From a bacterium (GTDB lineage Bacteria; Sysuimicrobiota; Sysuimicrobiia; Sysuimicrobiales; Segetimicrobiaceae): DNA of 41,607 nucleotides. Where the stretch lies: NCBI GenBank assembly GCA_035945995.1, contig DASYZR010000131.1, positions 1 through 41,607 of the forward strand, given 5' to 3'. The position numbers were made by a program, and so were the translations under genes. Each line of letters begins with the position of its first letter. Within the stretch, counting starts at the first letter, position 1. Below the pieces are notes generated by a model. That model did no database searches, was not told the origin of the DNA, and saw only the letters and a list, made by a program, of their open reading frames with translations. Positions 15,922 through 23,032 of the stretch are shown here, in pieces.

Positions 15922-17353
15922 TCCCGAGCGGTTCCTCTCGAGCCTTCGCGACGGACGCCGCGTCGTCTACCGCGGCGAGCAGGTCGACGACGTGACGGTC
16001 CACCCGCATCTCGGCCGCGGCGCGCGGCACGTCGCGATCGACTTCCGGCTGGCGCACGAGCGCCCCGACGACGCCCTGCTCGTCGTGCCGGGGCCGGACG
16101 GCGGACCGATGAGCCGGTACTTCGCGATCCCGCGCTCGGGCGAGGACCTGCTCCGGCGCCGCGATCTGATCGAGCACGTCACGCGCGAGGCGCGCTCGTT
16201 TGTGCCGCTCATCAAAGAGATCGGCACCGACGCGCTGTTCGCGCTCATGATCGTGACCGCGGGCCTCGACCGCGAAGCGGGCACGGCGTACGCGCCCCGG
16301 GTCTGGGCGCTGTACGAGCGGTGCCGCGACGGCGACCTGGCCATGGCGGTCGCCCAAACCGACGCGAAGGGCGACCGGGCGAGGCGGCCGTCGGACCAGA
16401 GGCATCCGGACGCCTACGTTCATCGGGTCCGCGAGACGCCGGAGGGGCTCGTCGTGCGGGGCGTGAAGGCGCACACGACCAACGCGGTGTTCGCGAATGA
16501 GATCTTCGTGCTGCCGACGCGCGCGATGGGCGAAGCCGACGCCGACTACGCCGTCGCGTTCGCCGTCCCCGCCGCGACGCCCGGCCTGACGATGATCGCG
16601 AGCGCCCGCGGCTTCGGGGCCACCGGCGCGTTCGACAACCCCCTGAGCAGCCGGTACAGCCTGACGGAGTCGCTCACCGTGTTCGACGACGTCCTGGTCC
16701 CCTGGGACCGGGTCTTCCTGTGCGGGGAATGGCGGGCCGCGGGAGCGCTCGCCCGGACGTTCGTGGAGTTCCACCGCTTCACGGCCGTCTCATACAAGGG
16801 GCCGCTGCTCGAGCTGCTGCTTGGGGGCGCCGCCCTCATCGCCGACTACCACGGCCTGCTCGGGGCGGCGCACGTGCGGGACAAACTGGCGCGCCTCGCC
16901 CTCTACCTGCAGACCACGCGCGGGCTCGGCACCGCCGCCGCGGCCGGCGCGCGCGAGGTCGGCGGCATCGCCGTCCCGGACGTCGCGCTTGCGAACGCGG
17001 CGAAATACCAGTTCGCGCACGGCTATCACGACGCCGTCCGCGACGTGCAGGATCTCGCCGGCGGCCTGCTCGTGACCGGACCGATGGAAGAGGACTGGGA
17101 GAACCCGGAGGTCCGGCGTCTGTTCGAGGGCGCGCTTGGCGGCCGCGACGGCGTCGGCGCCGGGGACCGCCTCCGCGTCATCAACCTGCTGCGGGATCTC
17201 GTGGCGTCGGATCTCGGCGGGTATCTGGAAGTCCTGGCGATCCACGCCGAGGGCTCGCTCGAAACGCAGAAGCTCACGGTGCTCCAGGACGTCGACCTCG
17301 AGCGGCTGAAGCGCCTGGCGGCCGGCGCCGCGGGGGTCGGCGGCGACCGCTGA
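15902..17353 (+). CDS. 4-hydroxybutyryl-CoA dehydratase/HpaB-family flavoprotein lacking cluster cysteines
   Basis: A 483-residue acyl-CoA-dehydrogenase-fold flavoprotein. Landmarks shared with the 4-hydroxybutyryl-CoA dehydratase (AbfD)/4-hydroxyphenylacetate 3-monooxygenase (HpaB) family include TDAKGDRARRPSDQ (153-166), VVRGVKAHTT (184-193), VFDDVLVPWDRVFLCGEW (260-277), and GAALIADYHGLLGAAHVRDKL. Against my recollection of clostridial AbfD, whose 4Fe-4S cluster is held by C99, C103, H292 and C299, the aligned residues here are P102, E106, H291 and Y298. The histidine is kept and all three cysteines are replaced. It is probably a flavin enzyme without the cluster, and its reaction is unknown. 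No HpaC-like flavin reductase is adjacent. It overlaps the acyl-CoA ligase by 20 nt. Confidence 0.8.
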   Translation: MPMPLRSPERFLSSLRDGRRVVYRGEQVDDVTVHPHLGRGARHVAIDFRLAHERPDDALLVVPGPDGGPMSRYFAIPRSGEDLLRRRDLIEHVTREARSFVPLIKEIGTDALFALMIVTAGLDREAGTAYAPRVWALYERCRDGDLAMAVAQTDAKGDRARRPSDQRHPDAYVHRVRETPEGLVVRGVKAHTTNAVFANEIFVLPTRAMGEADADYAVAFAVPAATPGLTMIASARGFGATGAFDNPLSSRYSLTESLTVFDDVLVPWDRVFLCGEWRAAGALARTFVEFHRFTAVSYKGPLLELLLGGAALIADYHGLLGAAHVRDKLARLALYLQTTRGLGTAAAAGAREVGGIAVPDVALANAAKYQFAHGYHDAVRDVQDLAGGLLVTGPMEEDWENPEVRRLFEGALGGRDGVGAGDRLRVINLLRDLVASDLGGYLEVLAIHAEGSLETQKLTVLQDVDLERLKRLAAGAAGVGGDR

Positions 17354-17433
17354 CGGATGGGGCGGCGCCGCGACGAACCGCCCTCCGACCGTGGTATGTT
17401 AAGACTAATGAATGCCCCGGCGGAGAGGTCCGT

Positions 17434-18333
17434 GTGAACGCGTACGAGAACCTGGCGCGCTTCTTTGGGGGTGAGGAAGAAGTCGTCGCCGCCTACCTGT
17501 ACGGCCAGCCCGCCGTCGAGCGCACGTGGCCCGATTCGGACATCGAGATCGGCCTGGTGTTCCGCGAGGGCATCGACGGGGACGCGATCACGGAGTACCT
17601 CGAGGGCCTCGGCACCGGGAATCCCCTCGGCAACGCGCCCGGCGTGCTCATGCCCTTTGGCCTCAACGCGCACATCCTGCCGGTGGTCTACGAGGTGCTG
17701 ACGTGGGGCCGCGTGCTGGCGGACAACGATCCCGCGGCGCGCGACGCCTTCGCCCGCCAGATGGCCGGCCGGCTGGACCAGGAGCGGCCGCGCCTGCTGG
17801 AAGAGGCGCACGAGACGATTCTCAAGGCCCGCGGCTTCGGCACCGCGACCGAGGAGCCGGCGCACGGCGCCGGGACCGCGGCGCGGGCGCTCGACCCGAT
17901 CCGCATCGGGTGGCGGCTGGCGCGCGTGCTGACGTCCGTGCCGATTCTCGAGATGTTCACCCGGGACGTGGACTCCGTCGCGCGGGACGCCGAACGCGTC
18001 GCGCAGCTCGTCGGAGTGTTCAGCAATGCGAGCGGGGCGGCGACCGGCATCGCGAAGGCGATGCTGATCACCTACGGCATCGCGCGGCCCTCACGCCGGT
18101 GGGAGGTGTTTCTGCCGCTGGCGGACATCGGCATGATCTCCACCGAGCTGGCGCTGCACCTCGCCGCGATGCTGGAGACGCGCTGGACGCTGCTCACCGG
18201 CAGCGGCCTCGCGTCGCCCGAGCGGATCATCGCGCTCATCCGCAGCTACCTGCCGCCGGTCATTGCCTTTGCGCGCCGCGCGTCGTGGGCGACCGAACTG
18301 CCGGGACTCGTCGCGACCCAACGGCTGCATTGA
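17434..18333 (+). CDS. MntA-HepT-like fusion with degenerate catalytic motifs
   Basis: A 299-residue protein from GTG 17434, with GGAGAGG 5 nt upstream. Residues 1-135 resemble the minimal nucleotidyltransferase MntA: AYLYGQ, then PDSDIEIGLVF, then YEVLTWGRVLADNDPAARDAF. The usual GS of the GSRARG loop is YGQ (23-25), and the DxD metal pair is DxE (D36, E38). After a linker (136-153), residues 175-285 resemble the HEPN/DUF86 toxin HepT, but the catalytic RX4HXY motif reads R250-WTLL-T255-G-S257. In type VII toxin-antitoxin systems MntA AMPylates HepT and the two are separate proteins; here they appear fused and inactive. The HEPN half is a weaker call. The stop overlaps the start of the PASTA kinase (TTGA), suggesting linked roles. 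Confidence 0.6.
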   Translation: MNAYENLARFFGGEEEVVAAYLYGQPAVERTWPDSDIEIGLVFREGIDGDAITEYLEGLGTGNPLGNAPGVLMPFGLNAHILPVVYEVLTWGRVLADNDPAARDAFARQMAGRLDQERPRLLEEAHETILKARGFGTATEEPAHGAGTAARALDPIRIGWRLARVLTSVPILEMFTRDVDSVARDAERVAQLVGVFSNASGAATGIAKAMLITYGIARPSRRWEVFLPLADIGMISTELALHLAAMLETRWTLLTGSGLASPERIIALIRSYLPPVIAFARRASWATELPGLVATQRLH

Positions 18334-20009
18334 CCGCATCAGACGTGCTCGACGGACGCTTTGAGCTGCAGACCCCGCTCGGCAGCGGCGGCATGGCGAC
18401 CGTGTACCGGGCGTGGGACCGCGGCGGCCGGCGTCCATGCGCGGTCAAGGTCCTCGCCGACGTCCTGGCCCGCGACGAGGAATCCCGGCGCCGGTTCCGG
18501 CATGAGGCGGCGTCGGCCGGCGCACTCACCCACCCGCACATCGTCACCGTCTACGGATGGGGCCAGGACGGCCTCCGGCAGTTCATCGCGATGGAGTATG
18601 TGTCCGGCGGCACCCTGCGGGAGCGTCTGCAGCGGGACGGCCGCCTGCCGGAAGCGGACGCCCTCCGCATCGCGGCCGAGGTGGCGGACGCGCTCGCCTA
18701 CGCGCACAACCGCCACGTCGTGCACCGCGACATCAAGCCCCACAACATTCTCCTGACCGGCGACGGCCGGGTCAAAGTGGCCGACTTCGGCATCGCGCGG
18801 ACGCTGGATGCGACCTCGTTGACGCGTACGGGGACCGTGCTGGGCTCGGCGCCCTACCTGGCGCCCGAGCAGGTTCGGGGCGAGGCCGCCGGGCCGGCGT
18901 CCGATCAGTACGCGCTCGGCGTCGTTCTCTACGAGATGCTCGCCGGGCGGCCGCCCTTTGCCGGCGAAGCCCCCATCGCCGTGGCACTCAAGCATCTCAA
19001 CGAGGCGCCGCCGGACCTGCGGGCGGTGAGGCCCGACGTGTCTTTGGCCGCCGCGTCCGTCGTCGCGCGGCTGCTCGCCAAAGTACCGGCCGGCCGCTAT
19101 CCCGACGCCGCCGACCTCGCCGCAGAACTCCATCGGCTCGCGGACGGCCTTTCGCCGCGCGCCGCGGCCCAGGGCGAAGCGGACGCGACGACGCGCTTGG
19201 AGGGTCTCGTGCCGCCGGGGGCGTCTCGGAGCCAACATCGCGGAAGCGACGCGGCCGTCGCGGCCACGGCGCAGCTGTCGCGCGATGCGGTGTTCGCGAC
19301 GCAGCACCTGCCGGCCGACGGGCCGGGTTTGCGGGACGGTGCCGGTGCGGCGGCCGGCTCGGAGTTGGCGGCCGCGGCCCGGCTCGATGTCTCCGACACA
19401 GCGCGGCTGCATCTGCCGCGGCCGGGCCGTTCCGTCATGACCGGGGCGCGCGTGGGCGTGGCGGCCGTCTCCCTGGGACTCGCCCTCCTGATTCTCGGCG
19501 CGGCCTACCGCGCGGCCTGGACCGCGGCGCACGTCGCGGTGCCGAACCTTGTCGGCCGGACCGTCACCGGCGCCGGACAGACGGCGCAACAACTGCGGCT
19601 GGGTGTGCTTGTCGCGAGGCAGCGGCAGGACCCCAAGGCGCCCGTCGGAGCCGTGCTGGCCCAAGATCCCCCGGCCGGCCGTGAGGTCGCGAAAGGCACG
19701 GTGATCTCGCTCGTCGTCAGTCAGGGATCCGGCCTCGTCCCCGACCTCACGGGGCAGACCGTCACGAACGCCGCCGGCACGCTCGAGCGGCTGGGGCTGC
19801 GACTGGGCCAGGTCAATTACACCGCCGATGATCACGTTCCAAGCGGCAGGATCATCCACCAGTTTCAGGCGGCCGGAACACATCTTTCGCCGAACGGGGG
19901 CGTGGACGTGCTGGTGAGCCAGGGACCGCCGCCTTTCCCGTTTAACCTGTTCCCCAAACTGCCCGGCCAAGATGAGGGAGGGCCGGAGCGCGACAACGGC
20001 GGGCGGTAG
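18330..20009 (+). CDS. PASTA-domain Ser/Thr protein kinase (PknB/StkP type)
   Basis: A 559-residue membrane kinase. The kinase domain (about 9-270) has the glycine loop GSGGMATVY (18-26), Lys40, Glu59, HRDIKPHN (132-139), DFG (152-154) and an activation loop SLTRTGTVLGSAPYLAPEQ. A disordered juxtamembrane stretch follows, then one helix and two extracellular PASTA repeats (VPNLVGRTVTGAG..., VPDLTGQTVTNAAG...) ending in a Pro/Phe-rich tail. PASTA domains are thought to sense peptidoglycan fragments; two is fewer than the three to five common in Firmicutes. TTG 18330 overlaps the previous stop; GTG 18345 is an alternative start. No PP2C phosphatase or FtsW/PBP genes are adjacent, unlike the usual PknB locus. 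Confidence 0.92.
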   Translation: MTASDVLDGRFELQTPLGSGGMATVYRAWDRGGRRPCAVKVLADVLARDEESRRRFRHEAASAGALTHPHIVTVYGWGQDGLRQFIAMEYVSGGTLRERLQRDGRLPEADALRIAAEVADALAYAHNRHVVHRDIKPHNILLTGDGRVKVADFGIARTLDATSLTRTGTVLGSAPYLAPEQVRGEAAGPASDQYALGVVLYEMLAGRPPFAGEAPIAVALKHLNEAPPDLRAVRPDVSLAAASVVARLLAKVPAGRYPDAADLAAELHRLADGLSPRAAAQGEADATTRLEGLVPPGASRSQHRGSDAAVAATAQLSRDAVFATQHLPADGPGLRDGAGAAAGSELAAAARLDVSDTARLHLPRPGRSVMTGARVGVAAVSLGLALLILGAAYRAAWTAAHVAVPNLVGRTVTGAGQTAQQLRLGVLVARQRQDPKAPVGAVLAQDPPAGREVAKGTVISLVVSQGSGLVPDLTGQTVTNAAGTLERLGLRLGQVNYTADDHVPSGRIIHQFQAAGTHLSPNGGVDVLVSQGPPPFPFNLFPKLPGQDEGGPERDNGGR

Positions 20010-20036
20010 ACGGATCGTGCACGAAGAGGAGCGACC

Positions 20037-20318
20037 GTGAGCGCCGCGCTGACCGTAACCGTACAGCCTACGCCCAACGCGAACGCACTCAAGTTCGTGC
20101 TGAACCGGCGCGTGACGGAAGGCCGCAGTCAGACGTTCACCGACCCCGCGACCGCCGCCGTACCGCTGGCGCGCGAGCTGCTCGGGATTCCGGGCGTGCG
20201 GCAGGTTTTCTTTCTCAACGACTTCATCACGATCACCCGCGTGGAAGGGACGGACTGGGACGCGGTAGTGCCGCAGGTCGAGTCGCTGATCCACCGCCAC
20301 CTCGCCGAGGCCGTGTAA
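20037..20318 (+). CDS. NifU/Nfu N-terminal-domain scaffold protein
   Basis: A 93-residue protein made only of the Nfu_N domain: TPNANALKFVLNR near the start, then ARELLGIPGVRQVFFLNDFITITR. In full Nfu proteins this domain precedes a CxxC cluster-binding domain, which is absent here. Stand-alone Nfu_N proteins are common in Actinobacteria and Deinococcus relatives and are presumed to help iron-sulfur cluster delivery. GTG 20037 has GAGGA 6-7 nt upstream. It lies 17 nt before a small zincin and about 3 kb before the SUF operon, which fits a supporting role. Confidence 0.85.
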   Translation: MSAALTVTVQPTPNANALKFVLNRRVTEGRSQTFTDPATAAVPLARELLGIPGVRQVFFLNDFITITRVEGTDWDAVVPQVESLIHRHLAEAV

Positions 20319-20335
20319 AGGTACGGCCCCGATCG

Positions 20336-20686
20336 ATGCGGCGCGCCGCCTTCGAGCGCCTGGTGGCCGAAGCCCTCGACGGCCTGCCCCCGCGCTTCGC
20401 CGCGCGCCTCGGCAATATCGCGGTGGTCGTGGAGGCGCGGCCGTCGCGGGACATCGCCGCGGAGCTCGGCGGCGACATCCTCGGTCTCTATCAGGGCGTC
20501 AGTGAGCTCGAGCAGTCCCCGATGGCGGCGTACGAAGTCCCCGAGATCATCGTGATCTACCAGCACAACATCGAAGCGGTGTGCCGGACGGAGGCCGAGA
20601 TCGTCGAGGAAGTCCGCAAGACCGTCATCCACGAGGTCGGCCATCACTTCGGATTGACCGACGCCGAGATGGAGGCCTTGGAGTAG
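20336..20686 (+). CDS. Minimal zincin-like metallopeptidase (MMP-like domain)
   Basis: A 116-residue protein of the small zincin family (Pfam Zincin_1). It has the zinc-binding motif HEVGHHFGLTD: H99, E100, H103 and D109, the aspartate being the probable third ligand. A conserved IYQHNIE segment precedes it. Function is unknown across the family. It has no signal peptide, so it would act in the cytoplasm. It follows the Nfu_N gene by 17 nt and precedes the TetR promoter, so these two genes likely form the end of a transcript. Confidence 0.85.
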   Translation: MRRAAFERLVAEALDGLPPRFAARLGNIAVVVEARPSRDIAAELGGDILGLYQGVSELEQSPMAAYEVPEIIVIYQHNIEAVCRTEAEIVEEVRKTVIHEVGHHFGLTDAEMEALE

Positions 20687-20702
20687 CACATCGGCGCTGC
20701 AT

Positions 20703-20731
20703 TTGACACCCGGTGCCCTTGACCGTATACT
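20703..20731 (+). promoter_or_regulatory. Consensus sigma-70 promoter of the TetR gene
   Basis: TTGACA (20703-20708), a 17-bp spacer and TATACT (20726-20731). This is the best promoter match in the window. It drives the TetR/pyrE pair. Confidence 0.9.
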
Positions 20732-20740
20732 GGCGGTTAG

Positions 20741-20758
20741 AGACTGACCGGTCAGTCT
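20741..20758. promoter_or_regulatory. 18-bp perfect palindromic operator
   Basis: AGACTGACC-GGTCAGTCT is a perfect inverted repeat lying 9 bp after the -10 hexamer, over the expected transcription start. It ends 10 bp before the TetR start codon. Position and symmetry indicate autorepression by the TetR dimer. Confidence 0.85.
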
Positions 20759-20768
20759 GGGGGGAAAA

Positions 20769-21401
20769 ATGGCCACAGTGGCAGAGCGGTTGAGGAAGTC
20801 GCAGCAAAAAGAAGATACTCGCAGGAAAATCCTCGAATCAGCCGCGCAAGTATTTGCCAGTAAGGGTTTTCACGGTTCGGTCGTCGATGACATCGTAAAG
20901 GCCTCCGGCACCTCCAAGGGTGCCGTCTATTTCTACTTCGAGAGCAAAGAGCAGATTTATTTTTCGCTCGTCGAGGATTATGTGGCGACGCTTGCCCAGG
21001 AGATGCACCTTGCGGTGCAGCGCGGCCGCGGGCTCGTCGGCCAGGTGGAGGCGGCCGTTGCGACCATCGTCCGGAGCTTCCAGGCCCACCGCGCGCTCGC
21101 GCGAATCGTGCTGCTCGACTGGCCCGTGGCCGGGGCGGAGTTCCAGGGCGAGCGGATCGCTCTCAAGAGCATGCTCGTCGAGGTGCTGCGCGGCTACCTC
21201 GATCGGGCGGTTCAGGATCACCGGATCGATGCGCAGGACACCGAGCTCGCCGCCTATGTCTGGATCGGCGCGATCGGCGAGGTCGTCGTGCGGTGGCTCA
21301 ACACCGGCCGGCCGGCGCCGCTCGAAGACGTCGTCGCCCCGCTGACCCGTCTGCTGCTGAGCAGTGTCGGCCTCGCGCCGACGGCTTCGCCGGCTACGTG
21401 A
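20769..21401 (+). CDS. TetR/AcrR-family transcriptional regulator
   Basis: A 210-residue one-component regulator. The N-terminal helix-turn-helix domain spans about 12-65: RRKILESAAQVFASKGFHG, then VDDIVKASGTSKGAVYFYF with the classic GAVYFYF recognition-helix end and ESKEQIYFSL. The helical C-terminal ligand domain is variable and its effector is unknown. ATG 20769 follows a G-rich ribosome site. The gene is preceded by a consensus promoter and a perfect palindrome, so it probably represses itself and, by overlap (GTGA), the downstream pyrE. The first ~150 nt are less GC-rich than the rest. Confidence 0.93.
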   Translation: MATVAERLRKSQQKEDTRRKILESAAQVFASKGFHGSVVDDIVKASGTSKGAVYFYFESKEQIYFSLVEDYVATLAQEMHLAVQRGRGLVGQVEAAVATIVRSFQAHRALARIVLLDWPVAGAEFQGERIALKSMLVEVLRGYLDRAVQDHRIDAQDTELAAYVWIGAIGEVVVRWLNTGRPAPLEDVVAPLTRLLLSSVGLAPTASPAT

Positions 21402-21976
21402 CCGACCTCGATGCCGACGTCCGCGCGCGCACGTGGGCGCGCCTCGTCCGCACCGCGTTTCTCGAGGGAGACTTCGTGCTGAGCTCCGGCCGCCGGAGCT
21501 CGTTCTACATCGACAAGTATCTCTTTGAGACCGATCCCGCGCTGCTCCGCGACATCGGCCGCCTGCTCGCGGCGGCGTTGCCCGCCGGGACGACGCGCCT
21601 GGCCGGTCCGGCGCTCGGCGGCGTGCCGCTGGCGACCGCGGTCGCACTCGAGACCGGTCTGCCGTTCGCGATCGTCCGCCCAGCGAGCAAAGGCTACGGG
21701 ACGGCGAAACTGGTCGAGGGCCGCATCGAGCGCGGCGACCGCGTCGTCGTGCTCGAGGACGTCGTCACGACCGGCGGGCAGGCGGTGCGGGCCGCGCGGA
21801 TCGTCGAGGAGGCCGGTGCCGCGGTGCTGGCCATCCTGGCCGTGATCGACCGCCACGAAGGCGGGCGCGAAGGGATCGAAGGCGCCGGCTTTCAGTTCAG
21901 GACCCTCTACGATCTGGCGGAGTGGCACCCCCTGCGGGGTGAACGGTCAGACGATCGCGAGCGGGCGGACCGGTGA
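21398..21976 (+). CDS. pyrE: Orotate phosphoribosyltransferase
   Basis: PyrE transfers ribose-5-phosphate from PRPP to orotate in pyrimidine synthesis. The 192-residue protein has the N-terminal FVLSSGRRSSFYIDKY (about 27-41), and a PRPP-binding loop VVVLEDVVTTGGQAV (116-130), as expected for the type I fold. GTG 21398 overlaps the TetR stop by 4 nt, so it depends on that transcript. A TetR-pyrE pair is not a standard pyrimidine arrangement; no other pyr gene is nearby. The last 30 bp overlap the convergent cyclase gene, and a GC palindrome (21926-21941) encodes the end of the fold. Confidence 0.93.
   Translation: MTDLDADVRARTWARLVRTAFLEGDFVLSSGRRSSFYIDKYLFETDPALLRDIGRLLAAALPAGTTRLAGPALGGVPLATAVALETGLPFAIVRPASKGYGTAKLVEGRIERGDRVVVLEDVVTTGGQAVRAARIVEEAGAAVLAILAVIDRHEGGREGIEGAGFQFRTLYDLAEWHPLRGERSDDRERADR
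21926..21941. repeat. CCCC/GGGG palindrome near the pyrE 3' end
   Basis: CACCCC-CTGC-GGGGTG, perfect 6-bp arms. It lies just upstream of the convergent stop of the cyclase gene, where it might affect transcript ends on both strands. Confidence 0.55.
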
Positions 21977-22783
21977 GCCGGTGGCGCCGACGAACTTGAG
22001 GGGCGTGCAGACGAAGAGAAACGTCGCGCGGCCGTCGCGGCTCAGCGCTTCCAGGTAGAGGTTTTCGATGATCGGAATGCCGCGCTCGGCGATCAGATGC
22101 AGGTGGGCGAACAACTGACCGCCGGTGTGGGGATCGCGTTCCTCCGTTTCGTCCCACGTCATGTTGTCGCATGCCGCGCAGGCCACGCGGTGGTCGGCCG
22201 CCCATTCCGAGCCGCTCCGGCCCACCCCCGCGGCGGCGAGGTACCGCGGGGCGTCGTCCCATATCTTGCCGTATCCCGTCCGCACGAGCAGCGCGTCGCC
22301 GGCCTGGACCGTCACGCCGGCGCGGCGCGCCGCCGCCTCGAGATCGTCCGCGGTGATCCGGTAGTGGGGGGGCAGCGGATCCTCCCCCAACTTGTGCGCC
22401 AGCGTGGCGCAGACGTCGAGCAGCACGCCGCGCGCCACAATCGGCGGCATCGTTTCGATGCCGTGGACGGTGAAGCCGCGCTGGGTTTCCACACGCGGGG
22501 TGATCTCGACGCCGCCGTAGAGCCGCAGTCCGGCGGCCTGGTGCGAGAGCGCGTCGATGTGCGTTCCGGTATGCTCCATCATCACCACCATCCCGGACGC
22601 CCCGCTCCGCGGCCCCTGCCGCTCGGGGTCGTACGTGTCTTCGTGCCGGCGGTGCAGATGATAGATGTAGCCGGGCCGGTGGGCGTCGTGGACCGGCATG
22701 CTGGCCGTGCGAGGCTGTTCCAGATCGTAGACGCGCCGTCCGACGACCGTACGAATGAGGGATTCCACGCCATCAGCAGGCAT
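21947..22783 (-). CDS. Cyclase-family hydrolase (kynurenine formamidase-like)
   Basis: A 278-residue member of the Cyclase family (PF04199), metal-dependent hydrolases that include bacterial kynurenine formamidase and isatin hydrolase. The zinc/manganese site HTGTHIDALSH (residues 71-81) is intact. A second conserved region GDALLVRTGYGKIW and the C-terminal LKFVGATGSPVRPLAI are also typical. The true substrate is unknown, and no tryptophan-degradation genes are nearby. ATG 22783 is chosen because GGGAGG lies 8 nt upstream; a GTG at 22792 would overlap that site. Its promoter must lie near 22793-22880, divergent from the SUF promoter. Confidence 0.85.
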   Translation of the reverse strand: MPADGVESLIRTVVGRRVYDLEQPRTASMPVHDAHRPGYIYHLHRRHEDTYDPERQGPRSGASGMVVMMEHTGTHIDALSHQAAGLRLYGGVEITPRVETQRGFTVHGIETMPPIVARGVLLDVCATLAHKLGEDPLPPHYRITADDLEAAARRAGVTVQAGDALLVRTGYGKIWDDAPRYLAAAGVGRSGSEWAADHRVACAACDNMTWDETEERDPHTGGQLFAHLHLIAERGIPIIENLYLEALSRDGRATFLFVCTPLKFVGATGSPVRPLAIV

Positions 22784-22875
22784 GCGGGCCACCTCCCGGA
22801 CACCAATCGTTGCGGTCTACTTCGGCATTGGGGCGCCGCGCACCCGGCGGGGCGCGCGGCGCGTCTCCCGAGCGT

Positions 22876-22925
22876 CCAAATTGACAATTGGCATAGGGAG
22901 AGAACGTTGACATAGGGAGCGAACG
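22876..22925 (+). promoter_or_regulatory. Putative operator region of the SUF operon
   Basis: CCAAATTGACAATTGG (22876-22891) is an imperfect inverted repeat. It is followed by two copies of CATAGGGAGMGAACG (22892-22906 and 22911-22925, 14 of 15 identical) spaced 19 bp apart. The second copy overlaps the -35 box, so a bound regulator could control the promoter. The regulator is not identified; Rrf2-type SufR or IscR is a natural guess. Confidence 0.5.
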
Positions 22926-22936
22926 GCGACTATAGT
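22907..22936 (+). promoter_or_regulatory. Sigma-70 promoter of the SUF operon
   Basis: TTGACA (22907-22912), an 18-bp spacer and TATAGT (22931-22936). An AAGGAG ribosome site follows almost at once (22937-22942), so the leader before the first ORF is very short. Confidence 0.8.
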
Positions 22937-22948
22937 AAGGAGTGAAAC

Positions 22949-23032
22949 ATGACTAAAACAGTCCAGAATCCCGCGAAGCCGCTCCGTGCCGCCAGGGCGG
23001 AGCGCCTTCGCCGGGCGGGAGGGGTCGGTTGA
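22949..23032 (+). CDS. 27-residue leader ORF upstream of sufC
   Basis: An ATG at 22949, six nt after a perfect AAGGAG, opens a 27-codon frame beginning MTKTVQNPAKPLRAARAERL. It is Arg/Ala-rich at its end. Its TGA (23030-23032) overlaps the TTG start of sufC (TTGA), so ribosomes finishing the leader could reinitiate on sufC. The ORF covers a strong hairpin. It could be a real small protein, but its position suggests a translational coupler or attenuating leader. I recognise no homologue. Confidence 0.6.
   Translation: MTKTVQNPAKPLRAARAERLRRAGGVG
22973..23011 (+). promoter_or_regulatory. Stem-loop within the SUF leader
   Basis: GCGAAG-cc-GCTCCG pairs with CGGAGC-gc-CTTCGC around an 11-nt loop. 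It ends 5 nt before the GGGAGG ribosome site of sufC and lies inside the leader ORF, so leader translation would melt it. No U-run follows. Confidence 0.6.

Noticed and set aside
15902-17353. Active 4-hydroxybutyryl-CoA dehydratase of a CO2-fixation cycle
   Set aside because: The cluster cysteines appear to be absent, and no other gene of the hydroxybutyrate cycles is present.
17434-18333. Active type VII toxin-antitoxin system
   Set aside because: There is a single fused chain, and the key residues of both the nucleotidyltransferase and HEPN active sites are changed.
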